Under the pieces are notes generated by a model. The model was not told the origin of the DNA, did no database searches, and was given only the letters and a program-made list of their open reading frames with translations. The position numbers and the translations under genes were made by a program. Shown piece by piece: positions 13,533-26,885 of a stretch of DNA of 64,000 nt (positions are counted from its first letter, which is position 1; each line of letters starts with the position of its first letter). Source of the DNA: Drosophila pseudoobscura (lineage: Eukaryota; Arthropoda; Insecta; Diptera; Drosophilidae); NCBI RefSeq assembly GCF_009870125.1, contig NC_046680.1, forward strand, positions 11,904,001 through 11,968,000. The letters are read 5' to 3'.

Positions 13533-15461
13533 AGTGGTTGAGAGGGACGATGTTGCAGTGCGACAGACAAGCACATGACCAGGCTGTGCTCCCCATGGCT
13601 GCCGCACTCACTCATAATCAAGCAGAGGTACCTCTGCGCACCTCCACCCCGTATCTTCGCCTGCCACCCCCTGCCCCAACCTGGGGCACGACTGGGGCCG
13701 GGCCACCACCATTCATATTATGATAACGATGTGGGTTGGACAGGAGGAGGTGCACCAGCCAGCCAGCCAGCCAGCCAGCCAACCAGCCAACGTTCTTGCA
13801 CGGAAAATATCGTGTTAATATTTTCTGCAGCTCTCTGCGGCCCCGTTCTCTTCCAGTTGCTCCTCTGGCCAGCTTCCCAGCATCCCAGCATCCGTTAATT
13901 TTATGGCAATATGCCTCGTTCTGCCGCTGCCGCTGCCTCTGCCACGACCGAGCATAGTTTTGTAGTAGTTTCCAGCACTCAAGTGTTGCCCATCTAGATT
14001 GCAGGGCCTGGGCCTGCCCCTGCCCCTGCCCCAGCCCCAGCCCCTGGTCCTGCCTGTTCGCTCTGTGAGCCTCACTGGCTTTGAATTACGAGCCAACACA
14101 CACACAATGCGGGACTGGCAGCGGGGACTGTGACTGCTCGCGGGGCAGGTGGCAGGTGCACGCCAGAAACAGAAACACAACAAAAAAAACTTGTAAATTT
14201 AATACGATTTTTTGCACGGCTGCTCGATGCTTTAAATTAATTTGCAGACAGCTGCGGCACGAGCTTATTAAATTTATTATTCGTGGAAGTGCATCGATAA
14301 CGATACCCCTTTGGATTCCATTTGGAAGAACAACAAAATACATGATCATCAATGCTACTAAATCATCAATTCTTCTAGTTTAAAGGAGGTTTGCTCATAT
14401 GCCAGATACATAGATACATATTAGGATACAAAAATACAATTAAAGATGTATTTCAATTATATTTTACTCAATTAATTTTTAGGATTGTTGATCATTCATG
14501 CAGGCCGAAAATAATGTTTCCGAAAGGTCTAATATACGACACCTTAATTTTGTATTAATTTCCTTGTTCCTTTCTTCTTAATGGAACTCTCTTATCGACT
14601 CTCTCGCTCACTCTCACAACAATACAATAGGAAAACGACACGAATAAAGGAGCTACACAGTAGCTGTAAAACTGAGGTCAAAGTGCCCACGTGAAGGTCT
14701 TTCTTGGGCAGATATTTCCCTCTCAGCCGCATTCCGACGTACACCAAGGACTACGCTCGAGGATAGCTCTCTTATCACCTGGTTCTTACGATCTATGGAG
14801 AATACGTCACGGGCCGAGGCATGGCAGAAAAAAGCTTTCACTGAGAATAAATGTACACAAAATACTTGAACTGAGAATAATCATCATCCGAAACACAGAT
14901 ACGATACATATGTTCATCAAGTCCACCATAGCTAAAAAAAAACAAATACATTACGTCATTAAACCCTGATTTCCATATAGTCTTGACCCGATATTTTTTT
15001 TGCAACTTGATTGAAAGTCAATTCAGTAACTTTGATCTGAAAACCTATTAAAATAGGCGAAATTTCACTTTTTTGGTATTTCATCGGTATTTTTAGTATT
15101 TTTATAGTGTTTTCATTTTTATTATCTCCTATAAGAAATGTGATTTTGTATAACAATTTTTCCTCCATGTCTTTCTAAGATATTGAAATATCTAAAAAAA
15201 AATCCACTGAAATTTTCCTTATCTCGGTTAATGGTAGATTAAAAAAAAACAGGAACTTTCTGACGTTTCATAACTGAACTAACGCTCAATACTACATACA
15301 TATAATACCACAAACAATTGTTATATATTGTCTAATCCAGTTCGCAGGGCCAGTTCTGTTTTTTGTAGCTCAAAGTCAGGTCATATTTTGGCTTATATCT
15401 TTAAAACTTTACCTTCGATTGTACCCAGTTGTTATTGAACTAGAACTAATTATTTCTTTAT

Positions 15462-15553
15462 TTTTATATTATTATTATATTATTATTAAATTATTATTAT
15501 ATTATTATTGCATTCTTATTATATTATTATTATTATAATATTAATATATTATT
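15462..15553. repeat. AT-rich TTATTA repeat
   Basis: About 90 bp of TTATTA / ATTATT trinucleotide-like repeat within a broader AT-rich block (about 14.9-15.95 kb). Confidence 0.8.
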
Positions 15554-17169
15554 TGTTGTTTGTTTATTTTTTCAAAATTTGTCTATTTATTCTTTTGATT
15601 AATATTTTGTGGTACGAATGAATGTAACGTAGAGCTGGAATGGAAGTGTGTCTATAACATACACCATTATTGGGAGGCAGCGAATTCTATGTATAATGCA
15701 ATGCGCACAATTTCAATTAAATTTTATCCGAATTCCATTGCTTTGTTTTTTAATTAAATTAAATTTCTGTCCAACGAAAGCGTGAACATACAAATGTACA
15801 AATAAATATTTACAAATATCAATGGGCCATTTTGCGGAGTCTGAGATACAGATACACTGCCTACAGGCAATAAATAAATATGTTAAGTAAATATGTACAT
15901 ATGCAGTTCTGCTGCAGTGGCCCATTATGTAGATTCAATATTGGAATTGTAAAAGGCAATATGTTAATACAAATCGGTTTTTAAGCGGGACAGCAGCGCC
16001 AGACAAGTCTCCAAGTGGCCAAGTGGCCAAGTCTGGCTCTGGGGCCAATCCGTCGTGACAGGCATACAAAATGAGGCGCGAATGACAGTTTCAAGGGGAA
16101 ACGAAGAAGGAGGGACTGTGGACTGGGGACTGGGGACTGGGCAACAAACAAATTGACATTCAATTAGTTACTCGTACTGGCAGCCTCGAGTGGAGGCCCC
16201 TTTCAGTACAGATCGATGCCCACTCTTGTCTGGGAAGCTGTCAGAAGCAAAAACATTTGTGCAAAATGAAAAATCTATACATACTCGTACTCGCATGAAT
16301 AAAGCAGCAACAAAATACGAACGAAACACAACTCGAGTACAAGGGTACACAGGAGTGCACACAGCCGACAGACCGGCAGCCGGGGAGCCGGGGAGCCATT
16401 GAGACGACTCCTCTCCTCCACTTGTGGCCATTAGCACCGAGCGGTAGCTGGCGAATTGATTTATATTGAATTATTGAACTGCCAGCCACTACAACATCGC
16501 AGGCATTGAAAATATTTGCACACTGATTGAAGGGAATTGAATTGAATTGATTGAAATTTCTACATTTTACAGCATGGAAAAAAGAATACTCGCACAACCG
16601 ATGTCAAGATTTACTTTTGGTTAATTGCCAAGCAGCCAGCAGCCAGCAGCATCGGCACTTGACTTGTCCCCCCAGCTCCCCAGCCTGTGTCTGTGTCGCC
16701 ATGTATGGAAATCCGTGTGCCGGACGGAGACCAGTCGCTGTTCGTCGGTCGGTTGGTTGCTTGTAAATTACAGCATAAATTATATCCCGAGACGCTGCTA
16801 CGCGGAGAGTGTTGTTTAAGTAAATGGACCACAAGAGCAGGCCGAACAGGCAGAGCAAACAGCTCTCCGCTGAAAACAAATCACTTTTGCAATTGGGTCC
16901 TGGGTCCCTCCCCGGTTCCCCGGCCACGACAGGACGGTGGAGGGGGAACGGTGCCCACTGCTGCGACGACGATGCGATGTTCAAGTTTTGCAAATTGATT
17001 TTTTATTGCCATTTACTTTGGTTGTGGATGGGTTTGGTCCGACTGGGGGAGGGGGAGGGGGATGGGGGGAGGATATTGCCGGGCCAGGCAGGCCATAATT
17101 TATAAATCAATTTTAGATTTATGCGCTGGTCCCCAGCAAAGTGCTGGCTAACTAATTGCTCCGTCACCG

Positions 17170-17470
17170 TGCTGTCGCGCTGACCAACACTGGCAGTCGC
17201 ATCAGCTGAGGGGGAAAAATAAACATTAGCTCTGGAAAATGTATACTCCAGAAAAAGAAAAGAAAGAAACTAAACTAATTGATACGCTGACCAACACTGA
17301 CAGCCAAGTGTTGGAAAAAGGGAAAATTAACACTTTTACCCTGAAAAGTCTGCGTAGTTTGAAAAATCTCCATCAATATTATATTAGAAAATTCTCTGAT
17401 GCATTGACCAACACTGGCAGGAAAGTGTTGTCCCATCAGTTGAGGGGAAAAATAAACAAAAATCTATAGC
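17170..17470. repeat. three diverged tandem copies of an about 110-bp unit
   Basis: The core ACCAACACTG(G/A)CAG occurs near 17182, 17290 and 17408. Copies one and three also share a CATCAG(C/T)TGAGG stretch and a GGGGAAAAATAAAC block at similar offsets, and copies two and three share AAGTGTTG. A lone related core lies near 7733. This looks like an old tandem duplication of a non-coding unit. Confidence 0.55.
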
Positions 17471-20154
17471 CTAGAAACAGCTCCATTCAACCGCCGATTT
17501 GGAATTAGAAAATGATAATTCAGTATATCAAATTTATGAGCGCCCCGTCAGATTTTGCATGACAAAAGTTTGCCTCGAAACAGTCACAAAAAAAAACTAG
17601 CTAGGGGATTACTTTTGAATCTCTTCAAGACTTCAAGAACTCTACTCTATTGTATGGGTACGGGTCGGAGTCGGGATCGGGGCTTGGGCTTGGGCTTCAG
17701 CTTTTCACATGCAAATAAATCGGCAACAATGTTCGCATTTAGTTGACAAATTTAGCATTTATAATGGGGTTTCTCTTGGGTTCTCTTGTGTTCGGCTGGT
17801 GAAAAGCTTCTTTTGGCTGTCGCATGTTGGCTTTCATTCCATTTTAATTATTATATTCGCTTGTTACGCCCCTACACGCTTTTATTTATACAAATTCTTA
17901 ACGATTTCTATGCTGCCTTTTGTTTAGGGACAAAGCCACAAAAGCCAGATACAAAACAAACGAGCTTTTGGCCCGTAAAATAGCTTGTTGTGTGGCGGCG
18001 GCGACGGCGGCGGTGCCGGTGCTAGTGCCTCGAGGCGTTTGCTGGGCGCAAACAAGGGGGAACCTCTTGGCTCTTGGGTTGAAACCGCGCTGGAACCCCT
18101 TCTGGAGGAACCACAGGTAGCGCGAGCGGCGAGAGAGCAAACAAGCTAAACAAACCAGACCCAAAAACAAAAGGAAGGGAATATAGATACACAGATACAC
18201 ACAGAACGAAAGAACCAACAGACAACAAATCCAGTCAACAATTTTTCGAACATTCGTTGGGGCATCGCATCGGATGGCATCTCTTTTGGAGACCGTGGAG
18301 TAGGGCAGGAGAGGAGACCTCCACTCGTTGCCGATAAATTTGGCCGTAATCTCGATAATGATTTTGTTTGCATTGTTTGTCCCCGGCTACCCATTTCGGG
18401 TTTTGTTTTAAAGATTTTTGTGTGTGCTGTAATGTAATCGGAGCGACTCTCGCCTCTCGCTTGCCACATAATGAAGTCGTTCTCTGGCTGCTAAAAAATA
18501 TACTTAAATCCCTTTCCCTGGGATTTTTTGGGGATTTTTTTTGTGCCCATGTCCTATGACCGAAGCCATCCGTACGGATCGGATCGTCATAACGAAGTCT
18601 GACATTAATGGCGCAAGACAAACGCAACAGGTTATTTACTGTCCAAAGCGTAGAGGCATTTGTATTCAAATGCGATGTCTCTTTGGTGTTTAGTCGCAGA
18701 CTTGAAATGGCAAAACTTGTTTGTCTTTTTTTGGCTGTGGGGAGTCGCGACTTGACACCTTTCCGTGCATATTAAACAAGGCACGGAGCCCGTAGTCGGA
18801 GGTGTCATAAGCGAAATTTATATTGAACCGAAGCAATGCTTAGCCAAAGCTCCGTTCTCAATTAGAGCTGCCAACTCTGTGGCAGACCCACAGTGGGAGT
18901 GGGAATGGAAATGGAAACTTGTGGGAGCCGTGCCTCAGCTGCAATCAACTGAAACCGACTGGACGACTGCACTACATCCACACAAGCGGGCTAAATGAGC
19001 TGTTTGGACGGGACGCAGGCATGAATGCAAAATTAGCCAAGCGCGCGATTCCATTTACCGTGAAGGTGCATGGGCATGGGCAGGGGCATGAGCAGGGGCA
19101 GGGGCAGCGGCCGCTGTGGCAATTCAATTTCAATATGCGGCAAATTATAACAATTGCAGCCCTGGCCCTGGCCCTGGCCAGTGGCCACACGCACCTACTC
19201 TGCCCCACCTGGCCACGCCACGCCCCTACAGACGGCAGAGCAGCAGCTGCGGAGCTGGAGGTGCCCCCAGGCACTGGAGTTAAACTGGTTAACAAAATAT
19301 AAGAGCCAACATTCTTGATCCACTAGGCTCCCCATAGCTCTTAGACTTGGCTGTGTCTCCTTTTGCTTATGGGAAATTTGTACATGAATGTATCCCGAAA
19401 GGAGAGCTTTCGATACTTTTGCTGAACAGTGTGATTCCCGTGTGCACCGCAAAAGCTATTACGCATACCAATGGTAATAGGCGGCTCGGTGCGGGCCATG
19501 GAAATTGTTGTGGCTCTGGCTGCAAATTGTTGAAAATTACCCAGAGACACCGACAGAAGAAGATGGGCCACATTATTCATATACGATACACATGGCAGAC
19601 GGGTTATGGCCATGTGTTGCATGTATCTTAACACGTTACAAATAAATGTCATTATTAAGATGCCGATGAGTCGTCATGCCACCAGGGCGACCATCTCAAT
19701 GGCCTTGTGCGTGTGCGACAGAGATGGAGATAGGAAGGAAGCGCAGGAGAAAGGAACAGGGAAAGGAAGCTGCTGGTAATTCTCTCGTTTGCTGGTAATT
19801 AGAATGCACAGGGAGCACGGGGAGCATCAAAAGCGGCAAAATGCAGCATAAGATAGTGATTATATACACAAAAGGGGAAAGGGCACAGCAGGGCAGGGGG
19901 AGGGGGGAGGCAAGCGGCCAACAATTTGTATATCAACACATTAATGAAATGAATGATTTCTTGCTGCTTCTTGCTGTTCTTTGTCTTTGTCTGGCTGGTT
20001 GTATTGGTTGAAGCGGGACGGCTATATCGTTGGAACAATTACAAATGCGCATATTGAAAAATTTACAGCACACACACACACGAGGCACACACACAGGCAA
20101 GCAGAAGAAGTAGAAGCCGCTCCAGCCTACACGATACACAGGGTATACACGAGG

Positions 20155-20238
20155 GTAGTATGGAACAATCTTCCCCATCGCATCAAAGCCATTAGGAGCT
20201 TTAATTATTCATTTTACTTGGGAAATCAATCAAATTAA
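20155..20238 (+). mobile_element. possible remnant of a non-LTR retrotransposon reverse-transcriptase C-terminus
   Basis: A short plus-strand frame reads WNNLPHRIKAIRSFNYSFYL before a stop. The W-N-x-L-P-x-x-I-x-x-x-x-S pattern is typical of the extreme C-terminus of CR1/jockey-like reverse transcriptases. An A-rich tract follows (about 20240-20360), as expected downstream of a degraded 3' end. Only about 28 residues match, so this is a weak call. Confidence 0.3.
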
Positions 20239-20740
20239 ATTAACAAATCCACTCAAAAAAGATAATAAATACAAATAATAGACCAAATCAATAAAAAAAA
20301 GTAGAATAAATAATTACAATTTAAAGAAATAATAAAACAAAAAAACAATTATAAGTGTAAGCATTTCTAAAAATGTAAATGATATTTATTAGATTTAATT
20401 CAATAACTGTCGACACACATGAAAATAAATAAAAATCTAGATTTTATTAAGTACCTCTCGATCGCCAATAAAAAGTACATCACTTTTAAGTGTTGAAAAG
20501 CTTTAACAGGGTATCAAAAGGCAGTAGCCCACCTTGTAGGTTTTCTGCATCTGTTTACTTGATTTTTGCATTCAATTTTTATATATGTACATTTATGGCC
20601 CACAACTCATAAACAATTTACATTGGAATTGGACTGCCGCCTTCGGTCATTAAAATATCTCCCTCACAAACGAACCATAAACGATTTTTACCCACATGAA
20701 AATCAGGGATGGATGCTTCAGAGGGTATTTTGAAACAGAG

Positions 20741-20754
20741 AGAGAGAGAGAGAC
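20741..20754. repeat. (GA)n microsatellite
   Basis: Short GA run in non-coding DNA. Confidence 0.75.
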
Positions 20755-22425
20755 AGTGAGAAAGAGAGTCTAATAGAGAAAGAACGCAAGGACAGTAAAA
20801 AAAAATACTATGACTTTTCAGAATTGAGTAGAATTTGCATAGCAAAAAAAAACATTCGTAAATACAATGCACATTCAATGGGTATCAAATGTTTCGCACC
20901 TTAAACAATTTGGGTTGGATATTTGAATTTTTGTTGCTCTTTCCCCCCCAACAGTGTTGGTAAATTCCTGATTTGATTCATCAAAAAAACGATCAATGTG
21001 ATAAATTAGTTTTTGTGGTTTCTCTTGGGTTATATTTGATGGTGGCTGTTGGCTCTTTGAGGTTTCGACCTATAACTAATGATGCTGATGAATCTCAGAT
21101 CGTTGAGATACCTCTTCTGATTCGTGGCTTTATTTAGACCCCATCTCATTGCCATTCAGGACGGGCATCCTATAAAATATCAATAAATATGTATTTAAGG
21201 AACCCTAATTTATATTCGACAAAAGTTAATTAAAAAGTCAGCAAGGGTGTTCTCTCCCGGACCACAAATCATTCAAAAGTGTCACTTAAATTATATAGAC
21301 AGAAGACGACGACGACGCTGGTCTCCAGGGATAGCCAGAAAAAGCCAGAGAAAACCCGAAACCGAAATGTGTACGAGCAAAAAATATATCTCGACAAATT
21401 AGTATGCACAACAGGTTAAAAATTGACAAACGCCAGTCGAAGGCAGGAAAAAGGGCAGCAAAAGAGCAGCAGAAAATGCCAAAAATAGAAGGCATAAAAT
21501 AATAAAAGCCATAAATAAAGTTTAAATTGGTTTTGTTTTTTTTTTTTTTAACGGGGAAGGAACTGGCATAAATTATAGGGTCAGTCGGGGCCATGAGGGG
21601 TCCGATCCTGCCAACGAGCTGCGAATTAATGTTTCCTCTCAGCAATATTAGATAACGCTCCAGCGAAAGAAACTCGAGACGAAGCCGAGACCCTCCCTCC
21701 CCTCCCCCCACCTAACCATATGGCGGGGGTCTTGTGTTTTGGCCAACAAATAAACCTCAGGAGCCAACACGGAACGAAAACACGATAACAGCAAAGGGGG
21801 GGGAGGGGTTTTAAATATTTAACCATGGAGTGGCCGAAACTTTTAATACCCTAACAGGTTGATTATCGCCATGTTCTTCGATTTAAAGACATGGAAACAT
21901 CTACTCAGAGTCCCAAGTACCTCGTCTTCCAGGGTAGGCAACGGGGCAGGGCAGGGCAGTCACAACAATTACACAAAAAAAAAAACAAAGAGCAGTCAAA
22001 AAGCCAAAAACAAAAACAAGAAATAAGAGAAAACATTCTTTTCCACGTGTGTGTGTGTGTTTGTGTGTTTGTTTGGCTGATGCTGGGGCCTGGTCTGGCC
22101 TGGCCTCTAAATGACCGGCTTGGGCTTCGAAACAAGTCACCGGTGGACGACCTGGTCCCCCAAAAGGGTCTCTTAACGATGTGCATGTTTATGCGCTGCG
22201 CTGCGTTGACGTCGCAGCATTGCAGGCAACGCACGAACGCGCAGACATTTAAAGCAGTGGATGAGAACAACAACAACAGCAGCAGCAGCGAGCAGCAGAA
22301 ACTCCAGCAGGAAGAGAGACAACAACAGCAGCAGCAACGAGAAGAAGAAGAAGGGCGTGGAATGGAGGAGAAGCTGCAAAAGGGAGGGAGAGCTTGTTAG
22401 CAGGGGCCTGGGCTGAGATGCTGTT

Positions 22426-22582
22426 TAGAGATGAGCGATATCGGTGACTCCAACTATTGAAGCAGCACAGCAGTAGCGGTAACAAAACTATCGTCTAAAC
22501 TGAGAGGCCATCCTCCAACACTAGATACTGTTTACTTTTCCTTCAATGTCTTACTGCTCCAAAATATATTGCTCATCTCTAG
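22426..22582. repeat. about 155-bp segment bounded by inverted repeats
   Basis: The left end reads TAGAGATGAGCGATAT. The right end (about 22565-22581), reverse-complemented, reads TAGAGATGAGCAATAT, a 15/16 match. This could be a small MITE-like element or two opposed copies of the core-promoter motif CATCTCTA. No clear target-site duplication is seen. Confidence 0.4.
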
Positions 22583-23470
22583 CTGCTGGTGTTGTTGTCG
22601 AATCCCCTTGTTTTTGTGTCTGTTTCTGTTTCTCGTTCGGTTCGTTAGTTGGCCAACGCCAACGGCTATGTTAAGTGGCTCGCACACTCATACAAACATA
22701 CATACATACACACCCAAAGAGACACACCCGGGCTGGCAAGGGTAGGGGTGTGTTGCCTGCACTGCACGCCTATAGATATGCAAATTGTATAGAAATTTAA
22801 TTACTTGCTGACATGTTTTGGGTCTTTAAATTGGCAACTTGTTGGCTAAATTATTGTTATATCGCTGCGCGTTCCTGTTGAGGGCAGCTGTTTGACATTT
22901 CAAAAATCGGGTGCCTTATATTGTGGAACCAGCCTGTACCCAAAGTTGAAATACCAAATGGCTGATTGATCTTGCAATGCCTTTGCAGTGCTATGAAATG
23001 CAAACCATCTCGATTAATTAAACGTTTAATGCTCCGATATCTCGTTTATAACCAGCGGTAGGGAGTGGGCATGCCTTTTGCCTATCACCAGTTCCCTTTT
23101 GCAATTTACATTTGTGGAACACACGTCATTACAAGATTACGATAAATGATAAGAAGGAGAAGGAGAAGCAGAAAAGAGCTGGTCAGACGGGTCTCTCCTT
23201 GTTGCTGCTTCTCCTGTTGTTGTTGTTGTTGTTGCTGCCGCATATTTGCATACGGAAACCGCGCTGTGTACGCAACTGTAAACGGGAGCCAATTTGCTTG
23301 CAATTCCAATACCGATTACGCACACACACGCACATCGTCTGTAGAAAGCGTAGAGGTCAGTGGCTAGGCCAACAACACGCCCCCATACACAATACACACA
23401 TCAGAATGCGGTACCGATGTGCATGATGCGGAGGATGCTGCATTGAAACCGAATACATGCGGTGGCATGG

Positions 23471-23530
23471 AAACACACACCCATACCCATACCCATACCC
23501 ACACCCACACCCACACCCACCCACACATAC
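23471..23530. repeat. CCCATA / CCCACA hexamer repeat
   Basis: About nine tandem hexamers, first CCCATA then CCCACA. Confidence 0.9.
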
Positions 23531-24245
23531 AAACATACATGAATGCCGATGCCGATGCCCCATGCAACACAACATTATTGTTTAAATTGCAAAGTGATAC
23601 TCGGTACATCTGTGCTGTGGGGCACCATGGTGCAATGCGGGGCAGGATTTGGCTTACGGAATCCATCTGGGCCACAGAATGATTAGGTTAGTTAGAGCGA
23701 AATCGTGTTTGCGTTGCGTTTGGGGCATGGGCATTTGCTTTGCCCAGTTTGGGGCCTAAATCAATAAATAGTTTAGATTGGAATGTGTTGAAGCCTTTTG
23801 ATAGTTACCAAAAGTTGCTCCTGTTACCAAAATCTACATTCTTTTTGATGATACTCGTATTTTTGCTGTATTACATGAATGAACGAAGAAATTTAAGATT
23901 TCATTTTTACCCCTTTTCAAAGGATGAGATGAATGTCAATGTTCGTTGTGTGTGCGTCTGTGTGTGTGAGTGTGTGTGTCAAGAGTCGAACTGTTCTCCC
24001 ACACTTGAATGAAATCAAAATCAATGTCAACAACAGTGAAACGCTAGGTCCCCAGGGCAGTGGGAGATGGGTTGGAAAATCCGTCAAAGGCGTTTTTCCT
24101 CCTGCTTTGAAGTGCGCCCCTTTTACTAAACTACTTGCTGAACGGGCGCGTACTACGGCGTAGTAAATAGAAGCAAAAGCAAATGGCGAAAACGAGCGAA
24201 GGACCGACCGAATCTCTCCCACTCACCATAAAAGCCCACTGAGCC

Positions 24246-24265
24246 ACACACACACACACACACGC
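24246..24265. repeat. (CA)n microsatellite
   Basis: CA dinucleotide run followed by CGCGCGCG. A second CA run lies at 24404-24426. Confidence 0.85.
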
Positions 24266-25925
24266 GCGCGCGGAACACCAGCAGCAAAAACGTCAGTTGC
24301 TGCAAAAAAGGCAAAGGCCTAGGGGGGAAGGGGGCGGCAGTGGAATCATCGTAGGCAAAAACACTTTGTGCGCGCGTCAAAGTGTTAAAGAAAGTAAATC
24401 GCAAACACACACACACACACACACACATCCTAAGAGCCAGGGAGGGAAGAGAAAAGAGAGAGAGATGAGAATACAGAGCTCTTTTTTTGGGTGCTGGCTT
24501 GTGTACATATTTGATGCGCTTTTTTCAGAAGCAGCAGCAGCAGCTCTCGGCCTCCCCGATCTCCTTCCTCCACATTCCATCTCACTCTCGACTGCTATGC
24601 CCGTCGACAGTTTTTTTTATTGCACGTTGCTTGGAGCGCGGTCGGGAGCCAGACACTTGCTTTGCTGGCGCCCCAATGCATGTTGGAGCACTCCGGACTT
24701 CGGACTCCGACAACTCCAGTCCGGAGGACCCCGGGCTTATCTTTCAACCAAACACTTCACCGCCCACTCTCAGAGCTTAACGATACTCGTGCCTTTGTCC
24801 ATTTACCATTTCCATATTAACTTTAGCAACGGGAATGAGGCAACTTGTTCGTTCCTCCTGCTCCTGCTTCTGATATTGCCCCGCCGCCCCACTTGACAAA
24901 GTCGCTTTGTGGCCAGCCTTATTATAGACTTCGACGCTGTGCCCGGCAAAGGCCCCCCCAATTTGTATGCTTGGGTCAATGCTTTGTGAATTTGAAATGT
25001 ACAGGAGCAGGAGCAGAATCAGAAGAAGACTCGGCAATTACCCGGGAGTATACTTGTACTACGAGTATACTATTATAACTACTAAATTATTACTATGCCT
25101 CTTTTTGCAGCTCATTAGCGTCCGTCGCATCTGCTCGTAAAAGTGGCAGGCAGGGGCTTGGCTTAGATAGTACGGGGGGGCACTAAATTATGCCCAGTGC
25201 AATCAAGTTGAGTGCGTACTACAGGCTAAATAAGTAGTTGTTCTTGTTGTTTATTCATAAAGGCTTCCCGCGCACAGAAATTGTCAGCCAAAGGGCTTTG
25301 ACAAGAAAAATGAGAGCTTAAGGCAAAGTATAAAGCGGCGAGAGGGTGGAAGGAGGAAGCATAAAAGTGCAGTTTAAACCACACACACAAAGGACACACA
25401 TACAAAGGTAAACGAAGCGCGCTCGCTTTGAGGGGTGCGAAAGGGATGGCAGGATGTAAATTTGTCACTTTACTCCTTCTGCTTTGGTTATTTTTCCCTG
25501 TGTGTGTTAATGAACTTGCGGTGCTCTATGTTCATGCATTTGCCTCCCTCACACTCGTTCCGAATTTAAACAATGCCATCAATAATTATAGAATATAGAA
25601 GTAGACATACCATTTTTATACTGCCAAGAATCGGAGACACCGAAGCACATCAGCACAAAGATCACAAAGGGTGGACTCCATCCACCTCCATAGAAACTAG
25701 CTCTTGCACATCTTGCCGCTTTCGTTGTATATTTGATTGTAAGTTGGCACAGTTGAGGTTCGATTTGAGTATGCTTTCTGAATGGCTCGCGGGCCATTTT
25801 CTTATGGACACAATCTCAGAAATTCCAAGACATTTGGAGTAGAAATAAGCGAAACGAACCGATCGTCTCCACGGGTTTTGTTAGGCACTAATAATCATTA
25901 TCTATAGCACACAAAAGTACTGCAA

Positions 25926-25941
25926 GAGAGAGAGAGAGAGC
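25926..25941. repeat. (GA)n microsatellite
   Basis: Short GA run in non-coding DNA. Confidence 0.75.
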
Positions 25942-26885
25942 AAGAACAAGAGGGAACAATTTAAGACCAGACCCAGACACATCAAAAAAACTTCAGTCGG
26001 GGTATTAATTACACTGTGCAGCAAAACCTGCTGCAACGCTTTTGCACGCGGTAAAGTTTCTATTTCCGATTTGTTTACATGGAAACCTTTATGTAGTACA
26101 TATGTATATTTGTATTTTTGCGATCTTAAAGATTTCTTTTCTATGGTTTTGTTGCGCAGTGTGATCGCGTTGTTCTTGAGGTTTTTGTGTTTGTGTGCGT
26201 CAGTGCTTGGACAAATTGTTGTTGTCGTAAAGTAGCTGAGCGATAAGCAATTGTGCAACTGTGTAGGTGTGTGTTCTGGTTGCTAAATTGAAATATTGTT
26301 AATGATAAGCATTGCACTAGTATTAAATACCCTTTTCCTCTTTGACGCAACAAGCCGGCAAATGCAGCAGATTGCAACCCCCAAAGCACTGCCTTTCCTC
26401 GCAATGGAAAATTTCACAAAAATCAAAACAACGGACAGACGGACCCGCTAGAAAATAAAGCAACGCAACGCAACGGTTCGGTTAGGGTCGGGGGCGCGGG
26501 CACACAACAAAACATCTTTCAAGCAGGCCATAAATTTAGATGCCCGAATCATGTGGAATGTTGTTTGTGTGTGTGCAAGCCTCGAATCACCGCGCTCTTG
26601 TTATGTTTTTAGAACCATTTCATGTACATTTAAAAACACAAAACACACCAACTTGCACGCCGCTGCACATTTCCCACAAGGGGGGACGCAACAAACTCAG
26701 GTAATTCTCTATCAAAATGTTTTAATTCAACACTTGTGCCTACATCGGCTTGTTTAGCGTGCGCGATTTGGTCCGCGAGTAGCCATTTTGTTGGTACTTT
26801 ATTTTGTAAATATTTTATTTACTTTTCACGATTTTACACCTTGCGCACCACCGTGTTCATTTTTCGACTGCGTTTGTTGATTTAT

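Larger units (their letters stand above)
6224..26880 (-). other. long non-coding stretch, probable arr first intron and 5' UTR
   Basis: About 20 kb without any convincing gene on either strand. It is rich in microsatellites, GC-rich low-complexity tracts and AT-rich blocks, as in large Drosophila regulatory introns. Assignment to arr is inferred from three points: the open phase-1 acceptor at 6223, absence of other genes, and a promoter-like cluster at about 26.89-26.97 kb whose motif 1 points leftward. Open frames here are short, low-complexity or opposite-strand shadows. Confidence 0.45.

Noticed and set aside
21891-22400. 169-codon plus-strand frame with a Gln/Glu-rich end
   Set aside because: The tail comes from a CAG/GAA simple repeat and the front from GT repeats; nothing resembles a protein family.
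24297-24896. 199-codon plus-strand frame
   Set aside because: Built across CA repeats, with a mixed composition and no recognisable motif.
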